Below are positions 41,429 through 50,836 of a stretch of 64,000 bases of DNA, in pieces; within the stretch, counting starts at the first letter, position 1, and each line of letters starts with the position of its first letter. The translations under genes and the position numbers were made by a program. The notes under the pieces are model-generated. The model worked only from the letters and a program-made list of their open reading frames with translations. It ran no database searches and had not been told where the DNA came from. The DNA lies in NCBI GenBank assembly GCA_013099195.1, contig CP039999.1, positions 434,001-498,000 on the forward strand, given 5' to 3'. This DNA is from Candidatus Saccharibacteria bacterium oral taxon 488 (GTDB taxonomy: Bacteria; Patescibacteriota; Saccharimonadia; Saccharimonadales; Saccharimonadaceae).

Positions 41429-42385
41429 ATGAGCAACCAACAGATAAAAAAGCAACCAACAAAACGACAGCATTGGCTACCTCGTAGTTCTTATTTGCAA
41501 AACTTCACCGTTGACGGCAAGGTCAAGACTTATTGGCTTGGAAATAATGGCCGTGCTAAGTTTATACAAACTGCTGAACAAAAAGACATAGCACCTATCA
41601 ATGTTGCTGTAAAAAATAATCTATATGAAACGCCACTTCTGCCGACCAATGCCGTTGAGAATGTTTTAGCTCAAATAGAAGGAGACTATGGAAAGATACT
41701 AGATAATAAAATCAAAAAGAGTAAGCGACTTAGCAGAGAAGATCATGAAAAAGTAGCTTTATATATAAGCACACTAGAAAGCCGCACAATTAAACAGCAG
41801 AACCATCTAAATAATTTCCTGAATCAACTCAATGAAATGGGTCGTGCAATATCATTAGGACATAACGCACCAGATGCAGCTGATAGGTGGAGTAAAAAGA
41901 TAGAAATGATGGAGGAAATATTTTTTCTCGAATCAATACTCGTATCTTTAGACGTAAATAAATGGGGACCATTGGATTTTTGTTTTCTAAGACCATCAGA
42001 TACTGTTGACATTGAATTTATAACATCAGATCACCCCGTAACAGTTACTGATTTTACTAAAGACAACTCTCCGTTCGGACTTAATCATTGGCATAAAACA
42101 GCCGAATGTATAGTTCCACTCACTCCAAAAATAGCACTGTTCGGTAATAGGTGCGGCATCACTGGATACAAAGAAATAGATTATAACTTTGTTCGTGAAA
42201 TAAACAACCGTACACTACGGCGAGCAGATAAGATAATTATCTCTGCAAGTCCAATCCCAGAATACGAAGAAAAGGCCATAGTCGAGCGTGCACCGCAGAG
42301 CTTACTGCTTAATTTTCTGAAACTGCCGGACGGTCAAATTGACAAGATTATTAAAAAGCAAAATAAACAAGAACAGAACAAATAA
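41429..42385 (+). CDS. DUF4238 protein, AT-rich
   Basis: 318 residues. DUF4238 pattern: KRQHWLPRSSYLQNFT at the start, a helical middle, FITSDHPVTVTDF near residue 195, and PLTPKIALFGNR near 230. The function is unknown; members occur patchily next to mobile or defence genes. No signal peptide. The AT-rich, Lys/Asn/Ile-rich coding differs from its neighbours and it sits directly behind a tRNA-Gly gene, a common integration position, which suggests transfer. No Shine-Dalgarno site is visible. Confidence 0.8.
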   Translation: MSNQQIKKQPTKRQHWLPRSSYLQNFTVDGKVKTYWLGNNGRAKFIQTAEQKDIAPINVAVKNNLYETPLLPTNAVENVLAQIEGDYGKILDNKIKKSKRLSREDHEKVALYISTLESRTIKQQNHLNNFLNQLNEMGRAISLGHNAPDAADRWSKKIEMMEEIFFLESILVSLDVNKWGPLDFCFLRPSDTVDIEFITSDHPVTVTDFTKDNSPFGLNHWHKTAECIVPLTPKIALFGNRCGITGYKEIDYNFVREINNRTLRRADKIIISASPIPEYEEKAIVERAPQSLLLNFLKLPDGQIDKIIKKQNKQEQNK

Positions 42386-42428
42386 TTTAAGCTTACAATC
42401 AATCCGTCGTAGCAATCACAAAAATAGT

Positions 42429-43148
42429 CTAGCTATCAATCCTGTTCAATAGCCCTCCATAATTATACGGCGTGAATTTGTCATTGATAAAAATAGGATA
42501 GGCCGGAGTTTTTACTCCCATCTTTCCTGCCAAATTCTGATCAATCGGCTGGAATGCTCTTAGGTTTGCCTGATCAAGGTTTAACCTTGTTTTATCCTCC
42601 AGGGTTATCCGATATACAAAGCGAAACTTCTCCACCCCTGAGACTGCCCGGTAATCAGCAATTTCCTTTTCAGCAAGCATTTGCAGCTTCTGGCGCCAGA
42701 CTTTCACATCGTTCAGCCTGCTCTGAACACTAATTTCTATCGATACGCAATTAAGCGCATACTTATTTATGCAATCATAATCTGCCACAATCACCCGAGG
42801 CAAACCTAGCAGCCACGACGCGGCCAGCAGCTCCTCATTTGCACCCTCCCCGACAAACGTACAATCATTATCCGGACAAAACGTATTGTGAAAGTCAAGC
42901 GCAATATCATACTCCTTGCACATTTCCAATAGCTCAATCGGACGCCATTGCTCGTATATGCCGCTTGATTTCACGCCAGGAAATGACCGGTTCAAGTCTT
43001 GTTCGACGAACCGCTTATTTCTTTTTATTGCCTCCTCATTCGCCAGTACGCTGTCAATATTTTCCAGCGGATTTTCCTGTAAACTCTTGACCAAATCAAT
43101 GCCCAGCATTTCATTCCCGTGCATGCCGCCGATTACTAATATTTTCAT
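42429..43148 (-). CDS. Succinylglutamate desuccinylase/aspartoacylase family protein
   Basis: 239 residues of the zinc carboxypeptidase-like AstE/AspA family. Zinc ligands in GGMHGNE (residues 7-13) with His and Glu, the substrate Arg in DLNRSFPG, and the third zinc ligand in ALDFHNTF. It could deacylate an N-acyl amino acid; the substrate is unknown. AGGAGG lies upstream of the ATG. AT-rich like its neighbour. Confidence 0.85.
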   Translation of the reverse strand: MKILVIGGMHGNEMLGIDLVKSLQENPLENIDSVLANEEAIKRNKRFVEQDLNRSFPGVKSSGIYEQWRPIELLEMCKEYDIALDFHNTFCPDNDCTFVGEGANEELLAASWLLGLPRVIVADYDCINKYALNCVSIEISVQSRLNDVKVWRQKLQMLAEKEIADYRAVSGVEKFRFVYRITLEDKTRLNLDQANLRAFQPIDQNLAGKMGVKTPAYPIFINDKFTPYNYGGLLNRIDS

Positions 43149-43175
43149 ATTCTTATCCTCCTTATATATTATTTT

Positions 43176-43841
43176 TTACCGAGATAAATCAATTGATACA
43201 AAATTCCGCCAATCAGGAACATCAGATTTGGATTTATCAATGGTCGCATCATCGCCAAAGTCTCTCATAGCTGCGCGCGTCATTGCCGGCGCAATAGTCC
43301 GATAAGCCACATTCGTCTGATCTAGGCGATCGGAAAACCCGCATACCATTGGGCGGAAATTCACTAGATTATTACGTCTCGAGACTTGGCGGTCGGCGAA
43401 AACTTCATCCAGCCATAATATCTCTGGGTTAGGGGCAGCGGTTGGCGCGTACTTCCGCTTAAGCCACGCTGCCATTTCCAGCGACCCAGGGTATTTTTCC
43501 GCCGCAATCTGCGCTGGATTAGCCGTCCAAGCGACCGCCGCCAATACCAGTCCCGCTGGCGTCTCCTCGATATACCAACATGTTGGGCGCGTCTCGCCGA
43601 TAGCATCAAATTTCTCGGTCAATTCCTGTTCTGTATAGGCTTCGTCGCCAGTCGCGCTGCCGCAAGCTTGACATATATCACCAGGATTTTGACGAGAATA
43701 ACCCGACGAGCAGCCGCCGCATTTACTTACTTCATACCAAGGTTCTGCCGCGAACGCCGCTTGATACGCGGGAATAATCGCGTCATACTTCTCCCTCGCC
43801 TCATCTGGCGCAGCGAACCTCGCTGTTCTTATTTCACTCAT
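43176..43841 (-). CDS. Zinc-ribbon protein, possibly GNAT-like
   Basis: 221 residues from MSEIRTARFAAPDE. A Cys pair CGGC near residue 42 and CQAC near residue 60 could bind one zinc. Around it are segments like an acetyltransferase: YIPAYQAAFAAEPWYE-like start, CWYIEETPAGLVLAAVAW, and WLDEVFADRQVSRRNN. The acetyl-CoA loop is not clear, so only a loose assignment. GGAG lies 6 nt before the ATG; an in-frame TTG start four codons earlier is less likely. Confidence 0.6.
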   Translation of the reverse strand: MSEIRTARFAAPDEAREKYDAIIPAYQAAFAAEPWYEVSKCGGCSSGYSRQNPGDICQACGSATGDEAYTEQELTEKFDAIGETRPTCWYIEETPAGLVLAAVAWTANPAQIAAEKYPGSLEMAAWLKRKYAPTAAPNPEILWLDEVFADRQVSRRNNLVNFRPMVCGFSDRLDQTNVAYRTIAPAMTRAAMRDFGDDATIDKSKSDVPDWRNFVSIDLSR

Positions 43842-43926
43842 AAATATCTCCAAAATTAACTAAATTAACTGTCAAAAAATCAAAACGCCAGCGTCGCGCC
43901 GGCATTTATTTGGATTTATTCGCAAA

Positions 43927-44244
43927 CTACTCAGCGCGAGCTGGCCAAACGTGCGAATGATGCTTAAAGACGTTTTTATAGCCGCCAGTACCGTTTTGCA
44001 TCCAGTCGCTAATCCGAGCAACCGTACGGCTACTGAGCTTCGTCGCTGCAATGACGTCAGCGTATTTTTCGCCTTTTGATAACATTTTGGCAGCTTGTAG
44101 GCGCGCGCCAACTTCAATAATCTCCTTCTGAGTCATGACATCGCGAAGAAACGCCCGCATTTCATTAGGGTCACTTATACTAGCAAGAACATCCGCCAGC
44201 TGACGCGACTGTTCATCTTTCCAAATATCGTTCTTACCATTCAT
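43927..44244 (-). CDS. YerC/YecD family TrpR-like regulator
   Basis: 105 residues, all helical. SRQLADVLASISDPNEMRAFLRDVMTQKEI and VGARLQAAKMLSKGEKYADVIAATKLSSRTVARISDWMQNG form the TrpR-superfamily helix-turn-helix typical of YerC/YecD. The ligand and targets are unknown. The -10 ends 6 nt before the ATG (leaderless), and an inverted repeat overlaps that -10, so it may repress itself. Confidence 0.87.
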   Translation of the reverse strand: MNGKNDIWKDEQSRQLADVLASISDPNEMRAFLRDVMTQKEIIEVGARLQAAKMLSKGEKYADVIAATKLSSRTVARISDWMQNGTGGYKNVFKHHSHVWPARAE

Positions 44245-44250
44245 ATTTTT

Positions 44251-44279
44251 AGTTTACCAAAGTAAAGTAAAAATATCAA
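44251..44279 (-). promoter_or_regulatory. yerC-type gene promoter with overlapping inverted repeat
   Basis: TTGATA, 17 bp, TAAACT on the minus strand, ending 6 nt before the ATG. TTTAC-TTTG-GTAAA (44253-44266) overlaps the -10 and could be an autoregulatory operator. Confidence 0.5.
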
Positions 44280-44328
44280 TAGCCTTCGTGTCATCGACTA
44301 AAAACTGGCATTTTGCTCTCATCTCGCT

Positions 44329-44334
44329 TATACT
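44329..44334 (+). promoter_or_regulatory. GH13 gene -10 element, leaderless
   Basis: TATACT ending 6 nt before the ATG at 44341; no Shine-Dalgarno site. Confidence 0.5.
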
Positions 44335-44340
44335 TAAATC

Positions 44341-45933
44341 ATGAAAACTTGGCAAGATGTTGCTTCTTTGTATCAGATTTATCCGCGTAGTTTTCGGGAT
44401 ACCAATGGCGATGGGATTGGCGATTTGAATGGCATTACCGAGAAGCTGGATTATTTGGCGTGGCTGGGCGTTGACGGGATTTGGATTTCACCGTTTTTTA
44501 CCTCGCCGCTGACTGATTTTGGCTATGATATCGCTGACTACCGAGCGATTGATCCGACATTTGGCGGGCTGGATGATTTTCGGGCGCTATTAGAAAAAGC
44601 TCATATCCTCGATATCAAAGTCATGATCGATCTCGTTCCCTGCCACACGTCTGATCAACATTCGTGGTTTCAGGAAGCGCGGTCATCGCGCGACAATCCC
44701 AAGCGTGATTATTATGTCTGGCGTGACGGGCGGGACGGCAATGAGCCAAATAATTGGCGAAGTTTATCTGGCGGCAGTTCATGGGAGTTTGATGAGCAAA
44801 CCGGTCAATTTTATCTCCATTCATTCCTGAAGACACAGCCGGATTTGAATTGGGATAATCCTGCGGTTCGGAACGAGATAAAAAACGTGGTGCGATTTTG
44901 GTTTGATATGGGCGTGGACGGCATGCGAGTTGACGCGATTTGGGGCATTTCTAAAGATCCGGAATTTGGCAATGATTCGCCAAATCCTGATTTTTCTGGC
45001 GACCCAAAAGCTTACGGTGCGTTCATCCACGACCACTGTAAAATGGGGCCGCATTTTCAAGAATACCTGCGTGAGCTGGCGGCGGTTTGTGATGAATATG
45101 ACGATAAGCAGATGGTGTTTGAATTTTATCCGGACGAGAAGTTGGGCGATATTTACCAGCAGTACCGCCAAGTGCTGACCGCCCATCCAAAGGCGTCGGC
45201 ATTTTTCATGGAGTATCGCCAGGACGAGTGGCATGCGGAGCATACCGGGCAGAAGATTGAGAATTATCTGCGAGCGGCAGGTTCGGCCAAACCGTTTTTC
45301 TGCGTTGGCAATCACGATCAGCCGCGCATTGCCTCGCGGCTCGGGGCGGAACGAGCGCGGGCTTTGCACTTTCTCAATCTGCTCACACCGGGTATTAGCG
45401 TAATGTACTATGGTGATGAGATTGGCATGACCAATGGCGAGCTGACCGCTGATGACATTCAGGATAATTTCAGTCCCGCCAATTCCGCCATCGACAGCCG
45501 CGACCTGGAGCGCACGCCGATGCAATGGGACGATACGCAGTTCGCTGGATTCTCAAGCGTACAACCGTGGCTGCCCGTTCACGCCAACGCCACCAAAACC
45601 AATGTCCTAACGCAGGCCATGCACCCTGACTCACTTCTGCATCTACACCGACGACTGCTTCACCTGCGGCGGAGTATGCCAGTGTTGCAGCGCGGCACGC
45701 TCGAAGTGATTAACACCGGTAATGGATTTGTCCTCGGTATCAAACGAGAGCTAGGCAGCGAGCGGGCTTGTATTTATATTAATTTCGCTGACCAAGACCA
45801 AACGATTCACCCACTCGAGCCAGTGACAATACAAGCCGCTACGTCAAGTCAACCTGTCGCACACAACACTGACAGCCAAACCATCGTCATCGCGCGCTAC
45901 GGCGGACTGCTCATGAAGCCAGCACTACACTAA
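44341..45933 (+). CDS. GH13 alpha-glucosidase
   Basis: 530 residues, (beta/alpha)8 barrel. GH13 regions: DLVPCHTSDQHSWF (region I), GMRVDAIW with the nucleophile Asp near 199 (II), MVFEFYPDE with the acid Glu near 260 (III), VGNHDQPR near 325 (IV). The overall pattern (GDGIGDLNGI, YDIADYRAIDPTFGG) fits oligo-1,6-glucosidase, maltase or trehalose-6-phosphate hydrolase types; these cannot be separated by eye. No signal peptide, so intracellular breakdown of alpha-glucosides, a likely companion to the trehalase. Confidence 0.92.
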   Translation: MKTWQDVASLYQIYPRSFRDTNGDGIGDLNGITEKLDYLAWLGVDGIWISPFFTSPLTDFGYDIADYRAIDPTFGGLDDFRALLEKAHILDIKVMIDLVPCHTSDQHSWFQEARSSRDNPKRDYYVWRDGRDGNEPNNWRSLSGGSSWEFDEQTGQFYLHSFLKTQPDLNWDNPAVRNEIKNVVRFWFDMGVDGMRVDAIWGISKDPEFGNDSPNPDFSGDPKAYGAFIHDHCKMGPHFQEYLRELAAVCDEYDDKQMVFEFYPDEKLGDIYQQYRQVLTAHPKASAFFMEYRQDEWHAEHTGQKIENYLRAAGSAKPFFCVGNHDQPRIASRLGAERARALHFLNLLTPGISVMYYGDEIGMTNGELTADDIQDNFSPANSAIDSRDLERTPMQWDDTQFAGFSSVQPWLPVHANATKTNVLTQAMHPDSLLHLHRRLLHLRRSMPVLQRGTLEVINTGNGFVLGIKRELGSERACIYINFADQDQTIHPLEPVTIQAATSSQPVAHNTDSQTIVIARYGGLLMKPALH

Positions 45934-46114
45934 TACAGCGGCGCCCACGACGCAACATACCTATTGAGTCCATTCGGACCGAGCCGGCCTGCACCCATTT
46001 AACTCAGCCTTACCGGCGACTGGCACCCAGCCGATATAGAATAGCAACTTATCAAGCTCATCGCCACTACCCTCAAACTAAGGCTGCAGTACCCCATATT
46101 CACTTATCTCCTTC

Positions 46115-46675
46115 TTATAATAAGCGCACCTTTGGATAGTTATTATCACCGAGCATACCGGTGTCCATAATCTCCAGTCCGATCTGCGTTCCGTCAGGAT
46201 GTACCGCAAAAAACTCTGTCTCTAGGTGCGCTGGACCACTCAACATTCGCACGTATTGATCATCGATTGGCAGACGATGGACTATTGATTGCTTTACCTG
46301 ACCACTCTCGCGTTCACGCACTACCCAGCCAATATGGAATGGCGGCTCAGCCCGCAACACGGAATAATGCCGCCAGCCAACGAGCCCTGGCGCATGAAAC
46401 AGAAATGAAAAGCGGCCCGGTAGTAGTTCGTCTGTCTCGCCATTCGTCGTCACCGTCAGCGCTGGATCTATCAGCGACGGATCAATATCACGCCGGCAGT
46501 GCCACGGATGTGTCTCCTGCATACTGTCTCGGCGAAAACCGCCCAACATAAACATCAGCGGCCGCATCGCTACGTCCGCTATTTTCGTCCACATAGGTAG
46601 AGGCTCGGGGCGAAGAGCTGAGTGATTGTGGTTGTCTCGCTGCTTCTCCATCATCACCTCACTGGTGTTAGTCAC
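46115..46675 (-). CDS. Hypothetical protein downstream of rsmD
   Basis: 186 residues, not recognised. A hydrophilic N-terminus, a short hydrophobic patch (RPLMFMLGGF), then a beta-rich domain with GRFSFLFHAPGLVGWRHYSVL and PPFHIGWVVRERESG. Overlaps the rsmD stop by 8 nt, so it is cotranscribed with it. Also an in-frame ATG at codon 8. Confidence 0.65.
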   Translation of the reverse strand: MTNTSEVMMEKQRDNHNHSALRPEPLPMWTKIADVAMRPLMFMLGGFRRDSMQETHPWHCRRDIDPSLIDPALTVTTNGETDELLPGRFSFLFHAPGLVGWRHYSVLRAEPPFHIGWVVRERESGQVKQSIVHRLPIDDQYVRMLSGPAHLETEFFAVHPDGTQIGLEIMDTGMLGDNNYPKVRLL

Positions 46676-47219
46676 TTATCTCCTTACGGAAGTAAGTGAG
46701 GTGCGCACCCCCATAACTACGATTGTCCACCACAACAATTCCGTTCTGAATTGGCACCTCACCTATTCCTGAGTGTGATAATACCATATGTCCACCCGGT
46801 TTGAGAAGTCCCATCAGTCGTGAAACTGTGGAAAACTGCGGGTTGTGGTATGGTGGATCGACAAAAATAATATCAAACTCCTCTGTTACGCTCATGCTTT
46901 CTAGCCAATTTGCTACCGTTGTTTTTATTACAATAGAGTTTTCACTGGCGCCCACGGTGCTAATATTTTCAGCAATCACACGCTGGGCGACGCGGTCTCG
47001 CTCCACGAAAACCACCGACTCAGCACCGCGACTGAGCGCCTCCAAGCCAATCGCGCCAGAGCCCGCAAAAGCATCCAGTACCCGCGCGCCGCGAACCATT
47101 TCGCCCAATGAATTAAACATGGCTGAGCGCACTCGCTCGCCCATGGGATGCGTCGTCGAGCCTGGCGGCGCCTGGATGAATCGCCCGCCAAATTTACCAG
47201 CGATGAGCTTAACGCGCAC
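46668..47219 (-). CDS. rsmD: 16S rRNA m2G966 methyltransferase
   Basis: 183 residues. Rossmann-fold SAM methyltransferase: RVRSAMFNSLGE, motif I VLDAFAGSGAIGLEALSRGA, and the NPPY-type motif IIFVDPPYHNP. Acts on 16S rRNA G966 in E. coli. The start is GTG at 47219 with GAGGAA upstream, inside the last codons of the preceding gene (11-nt overlap). Confidence 0.93.
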   Translation of the reverse strand: MRVKLIAGKFGGRFIQAPPGSTTHPMGERVRSAMFNSLGEMVRGARVLDAFAGSGAIGLEALSRGAESVVFVERDRVAQRVIAENISTVGASENSIVIKTTVANWLESMSVTEEFDIIFVDPPYHNPQFSTVSRLMGLLKPGGHMVLSHSGIGEVPIQNGIVVVDNRSYGGAHLTYFRKEISD

Positions 47220-48027
47220 GCTGTTCCTCAGCCAGCCACACTGCGCTCAGCCAACCCAACACCACCGCACGAATGATCAGCGGCATTAGTTGACGATTGG
47301 TCTGTCGCGCAAGCTCCGTTGTCCAGCCAGTCTTGGCGAACTTTTCATACATAGCCATATCCGCCACCTCACGAACGCAGCCGAGATAAAACGCCCGAAA
47401 GCCCGCTCGGCGCACGTCCTCAATGTCGTGCTGCTGCGGCAGGCCAGCGGCAAATCGTTGGTAGGCCACTACGCTAGCGACACCCGCCTCGAATGCCAGA
47501 TGCATAGTCATTACGCCCTTTGCACCCCAAAATTCCCAGTTATTGCGCAGGGCTTTTAGCACCGTTTCGCCCGGCATGAGACTCTTTTTGATCAGCGAAT
47601 TACGGGTCTCCATACCCTCACCGCGCAGCTGAGCCAATTTCTCCTCCAGCGGAAAATGGTGTGGCGGCGTCAAGCCATCAGTGATCGCATGCGCCATCCA
47701 TGCTGCCTCAAATGCTGCTCGCTCACAGTTATCAGCACTGAGTGCCGCTGCCAGATTAGTAATGTGTTGATCAATCATCTCGAGGAGCGCCACATCATTC
47801 GGATCATGCGGGTCAATGAAGTGCCACGGCTCATCAACGGCCGGACTTTTCCGCTTGATACCATCGGGGCCATTATTACCCTCGAAATGCAAAATCTGCC
47901 TGCTCGACGGAAAGTTGCACCACGACGGCAACAGCTGCACGATGTGTCGCCGCGCGACCCGATCAATTTTTTGATGAACACCCATCAGATTGCCTGACTT
48001 GGTGTGAAATGTGGTTCCTGAATACAT
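47209..48027 (-). CDS. Zinc phospholipase C / P1 nuclease-like protein
   Basis: 272 residues. An all-helical protein with His and Asp spaced as in the zinc-dependent PLC/S1-P1 nuclease fold: HQKIDRVARRHI, ILHFEGNNGPDG, EPWHFIDPHDP, and WMAHAITDGLTPPHHFP, which fits the family's HxxxDxxxPxH signature. No signal peptide is seen, unusual for that fold, so intracellular. The last residues form a hydrophobic helix (VVLGWLSAVWLA) that may anchor it. Situated between recG and rsmD. Confidence 0.5.
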   Translation of the reverse strand: MYSGTTFHTKSGNLMGVHQKIDRVARRHIVQLLPSWCNFPSSRQILHFEGNNGPDGIKRKSPAVDEPWHFIDPHDPNDVALLEMIDQHITNLAAALSADNCERAAFEAAWMAHAITDGLTPPHHFPLEEKLAQLRGEGMETRNSLIKKSLMPGETVLKALRNNWEFWGAKGVMTMHLAFEAGVASVVAYQRFAAGLPQQHDIEDVRRAGFRAFYLGCVREVADMAMYEKFAKTGWTTELARQTNRQLMPLIIRAVVLGWLSAVWLAEEQRAR

Positions 48028-48037
48028 ACTTATCTCA

Positions 48038-50080
48038 CTAATTTAGCGTGGTTAATCGCTGATAGCGACTGACGGCACGCGCCAGATGGTTATATTGTAA
48101 CAAATCCCGCCCCTCTTTGACAAAGCGCTCGGCCTCCGTTTGCGCACGGGCAATCAGCGGCGTGTCGCTCAGTGAGGCAATTTTTAGGTTTAATGCGCCA
48201 TGCTGCGCTCGGCCGTAAATCTCGCCGGGGCCGCGCAGTTTCAGGTCAACTTCCGCCAAGTAAAAGCCGTCTTGAGACTTCTCAATTTCCCTGAGGCGCC
48301 GGCTTGGCTTGTCGTGACCTGACAGCATCAAATGACAAAAACTCTGGTGCTGGCCGCGCCCAACCCGCCCGCGCAGCTGATGAAGCTGGCTGAGGCCAAA
48401 ATGATCAGCATTTTCGATGAGCATGACCGTGGCGTTCGGTACATCAACACCGACTTCCACCACCGTGGTGCTCACCAGCATGTCCAGCTCGCCGTCGGCA
48501 AACTGCTGCATGACCGCCGCTTTTTCCTCCGGCGGCAGTTTACCGTGCAGCAATCCGACGCGGCGATGACGAAACATCGTTTTTGCTAATTTGTGATATT
48601 CCGCCTCGACCGACTTTTTGTCATTGTCAGGATTGTCGTCAATTAATGGGCAAATGACGTAGGCTTGGCGGCCTTTGGCAATTTCTGCATCGATAGTTTC
48701 GTAGAGTTTTGGCGCCGAGGCTGGCGACCAAATTTTCGTTTCAATCGGCTGGCGCCCAGCTGGCAGCTCGTCCAAAATCGAGATGTCCAGTTCACTGTAC
48801 AAGGTCAACGCCAAGCTCCGCGGGATCGGCGTAGCAGTCATACTGAGTAGATGTGGCATGTAATCTGCCTTTTGCAGCAAGGCTTGCCGCTGCTTGACGC
48901 CGAATCGATGCTGCTCGTCAATCACCACAAACCCCAGTTTATGGTACGTCACTTTTTCCTGAATCAGCGCGTGGGTACCAACCACCACATTGATGTTGCC
49001 ATTTGCTAAATTATCCAGCAGTTGCCGACGCGCCGCGCCCTTGACATGCCCTGTCAGCAGCGCCACCGACACGCCAAATGGCGACAATAGTTCATCCAGC
49101 GTCTTGGCGTGCTGAGTCGCCAAAATCTCTGTCGGCGCCATGATGGCCGTCTGAAAACCAGCCTGCGCCACCTCTGCCGCCACCAGCCCAGCGACCACGG
49201 TTTTACCCGAGCCGACATCGCCCTGCAACAAGCGGTTCATCGGATGTTCCGACTCCAAATCTTGCAAGATCTGCCAGGCGGCGCGGCGCTGCGCGTTGGT
49301 CAACAGAAACGGCAATTGCTCAACAAATTGCTTAACAACCGGCTGATTGAACGGGATGCGCCAGCCGGTCAACTTGGTTTGCTCTTGCTTGTTAAATTGC
49401 GCTGCCAAAATCATTTCAAACAACTCTTCAAACGCCAGCCGCTCACGACCGCGGGTAATCTCCTGATGATTGTTTGGCGCATGGAGGAACTTAACAGCTT
49501 CCGCACGGCTGACTAATTTTTGCCGCCGGACGATGTACTCCGGCAGCGTCTCGGGCAAAAATTCCATGATGGGGCGGAGGTTTTTCAGCACATCCTGCAC
49601 GGTTTTGGGGCGAAGGTTTTTGATGGATTTATAGACCGGATGAATGCCCGACGCGTGCTGGGCGTCGAATGTATCGGTTTGTTTGGCGAGTTCGACGGAT
49701 GGATTGCTGATCTGATAGCTGTTATATTGCATGCCGAACTGGCCGGAGAACATAAACTCGGCATCCAACTTTAGCTGGGATTCGCGGTATGGTTGATTGA
49801 ACCAGACGGCCTTGACCTTGCCAGAATCATCAGCCAGCACCGCCGTGGTAATCCTCAGGCCTCGGCGAACAATCCGCGTCGAAATCGACTCGCAGCGCGC
49901 CCGCACCGTCACTTTGCCCGGCTGGAGATCGGCGATGCTGACCGCCGCCGAATAATCATCATACGCCCTCGGCAAAAAATCCAAGGCGTCCGCCACCGTC
50001 TCTAGACCCGCCGCCGCCAGCGCCTGGGCGGTTTTGGGACCGACGCCTTTGATGTGTGCGAGGGGGGTGGTTAGTTTCAT
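48038..50080 (-). CDS. recG: ATP-dependent DNA helicase RecG
   Basis: 680 residues. Branched-DNA helicase that remodels stalled forks and Holliday junctions. N-terminal wedge (OB) domain: VRARCESISTRIVRRGL; helicase core: LLQGDVGSGKTVVAGLVAA (Walker A), VIDEQHRFGVKQR (DEQH), SMTATPIPRSLALTLYSELDISILDELPAGR, and the C-terminal HQLRGRVGRGQHQSFC. The ATG directly follows the stop of the HAD gene. Confidence 0.97.
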   Translation of the reverse strand: MKLTTPLAHIKGVGPKTAQALAAAGLETVADALDFLPRAYDDYSAAVSIADLQPGKVTVRARCESISTRIVRRGLRITTAVLADDSGKVKAVWFNQPYRESQLKLDAEFMFSGQFGMQYNSYQISNPSVELAKQTDTFDAQHASGIHPVYKSIKNLRPKTVQDVLKNLRPIMEFLPETLPEYIVRRQKLVSRAEAVKFLHAPNNHQEITRGRERLAFEELFEMILAAQFNKQEQTKLTGWRIPFNQPVVKQFVEQLPFLLTNAQRRAAWQILQDLESEHPMNRLLQGDVGSGKTVVAGLVAAEVAQAGFQTAIMAPTEILATQHAKTLDELLSPFGVSVALLTGHVKGAARRQLLDNLANGNINVVVGTHALIQEKVTYHKLGFVVIDEQHRFGVKQRQALLQKADYMPHLLSMTATPIPRSLALTLYSELDISILDELPAGRQPIETKIWSPASAPKLYETIDAEIAKGRQAYVICPLIDDNPDNDKKSVEAEYHKLAKTMFRHRRVGLLHGKLPPEEKAAVMQQFADGELDMLVSTTVVEVGVDVPNATVMLIENADHFGLSQLHQLRGRVGRGQHQSFCHLMLSGHDKPSRRLREIEKSQDGFYLAEVDLKLRGPGEIYGRAQHGALNLKIASLSDTPLIARAQTEAERFVKEGRDLLQYNHLARAVSRYQRLTTLN

Positions 50081-50836
50081 CTAGGAAACGGCGTTGATAC
50101 CTTCCAGCGCGTAGGCGGTGTCTTCCCAGCCCTTCACCTCAATCGAGTCAACACCCATTTGCTTAACTGGAAAATCATTACCGCCTTCCTGTAGCTTGTC
50201 ACCAAAGAATAGTGCCTCTTCCTTTGACCAGCCGTTCAGCTCGAGCAGCTTACCAATGCCATAGGCTTTATCAATTCCTGGCAGCGTAATGTCAGTACTG
50301 GTCGTACCACCAATCCTAACTTCGAGATTTGGCAGTTTCGCCGCCACCTTGTCACGATATACCGGACGGACATCTTTATACTTTTCTGCCCAGGCATATT
50401 TATCCTCTGGAGTTGCCTGTTGTCCCAGCGCCGACATGGTAATCTGGCTGTGGCGATCCTCGATAATCTCACCCGCAGGATTATCACACCAAATACCCAT
50501 CTCCCTGGCAACCTCCTCCAGTACCGCAGTTATCTGAGTTTTTTGCTCATCAGACAGATCGTTCGCGTACTGAACCTTCCACTCACCATCAGCAGCGTCA
50601 AATCGATAATACCTCGTACCGCATGTCGGCATTGCATGGAATTTTTGGAGTAGCTCAGGCCGAACATCAAGTCGATCAATCACTTGCTTTTTAATCTGGT
50701 GGAATGTGCCGCCCGTGATGACACACATCTCATAGTTTTCAAGCAACCGACCAAGGATATCCGCCATACGATCGCTAATTGGTGACTTGGTAATGGCTAG
50801 TGTATCATCCAGATCAAACCCGATAATTTTTTTCAT
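50081..50836 (-). CDS. HAD-IIB phosphatase, phosphomannomutase-like
   Basis: 251 residues. HAD motif I GFDLDDTLAITKSPI, cap type C2, EDRHSQITMSALGQQA, then IGGTTSTDITLPGIDKAYGIG and motif IV FFGDKLQEGGND. The middle and C-terminal pattern is close to eukaryotic-type phosphomannomutase (PMM), so it may be a hexose-phosphate phosphatase or mutase. Its ATG overlaps the tyrS stop as TAATG. Confidence 0.82.
   Translation of the reverse strand: MKKIIGFDLDDTLAITKSPISDRMADILGRLLENYEMCVITGGTFHQIKKQVIDRLDVRPELLQKFHAMPTCGTRYYRFDAADGEWKVQYANDLSDEQKTQITAVLEEVAREMGIWCDNPAGEIIEDRHSQITMSALGQQATPEDKYAWAEKYKDVRPVYRDKVAAKLPNLEVRIGGTTSTDITLPGIDKAYGIGKLLELNGWSKEEALFFGDKLQEGGNDFPVKQMGVDSIEVKGWEDTAYALEGINAVS

Noticed and set aside
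45934-46114. Remnant gene between GH13 and orf186
   Set aside because: No open frame with recognisable sequence in any of the three forward frames read; left as plain intergenic.
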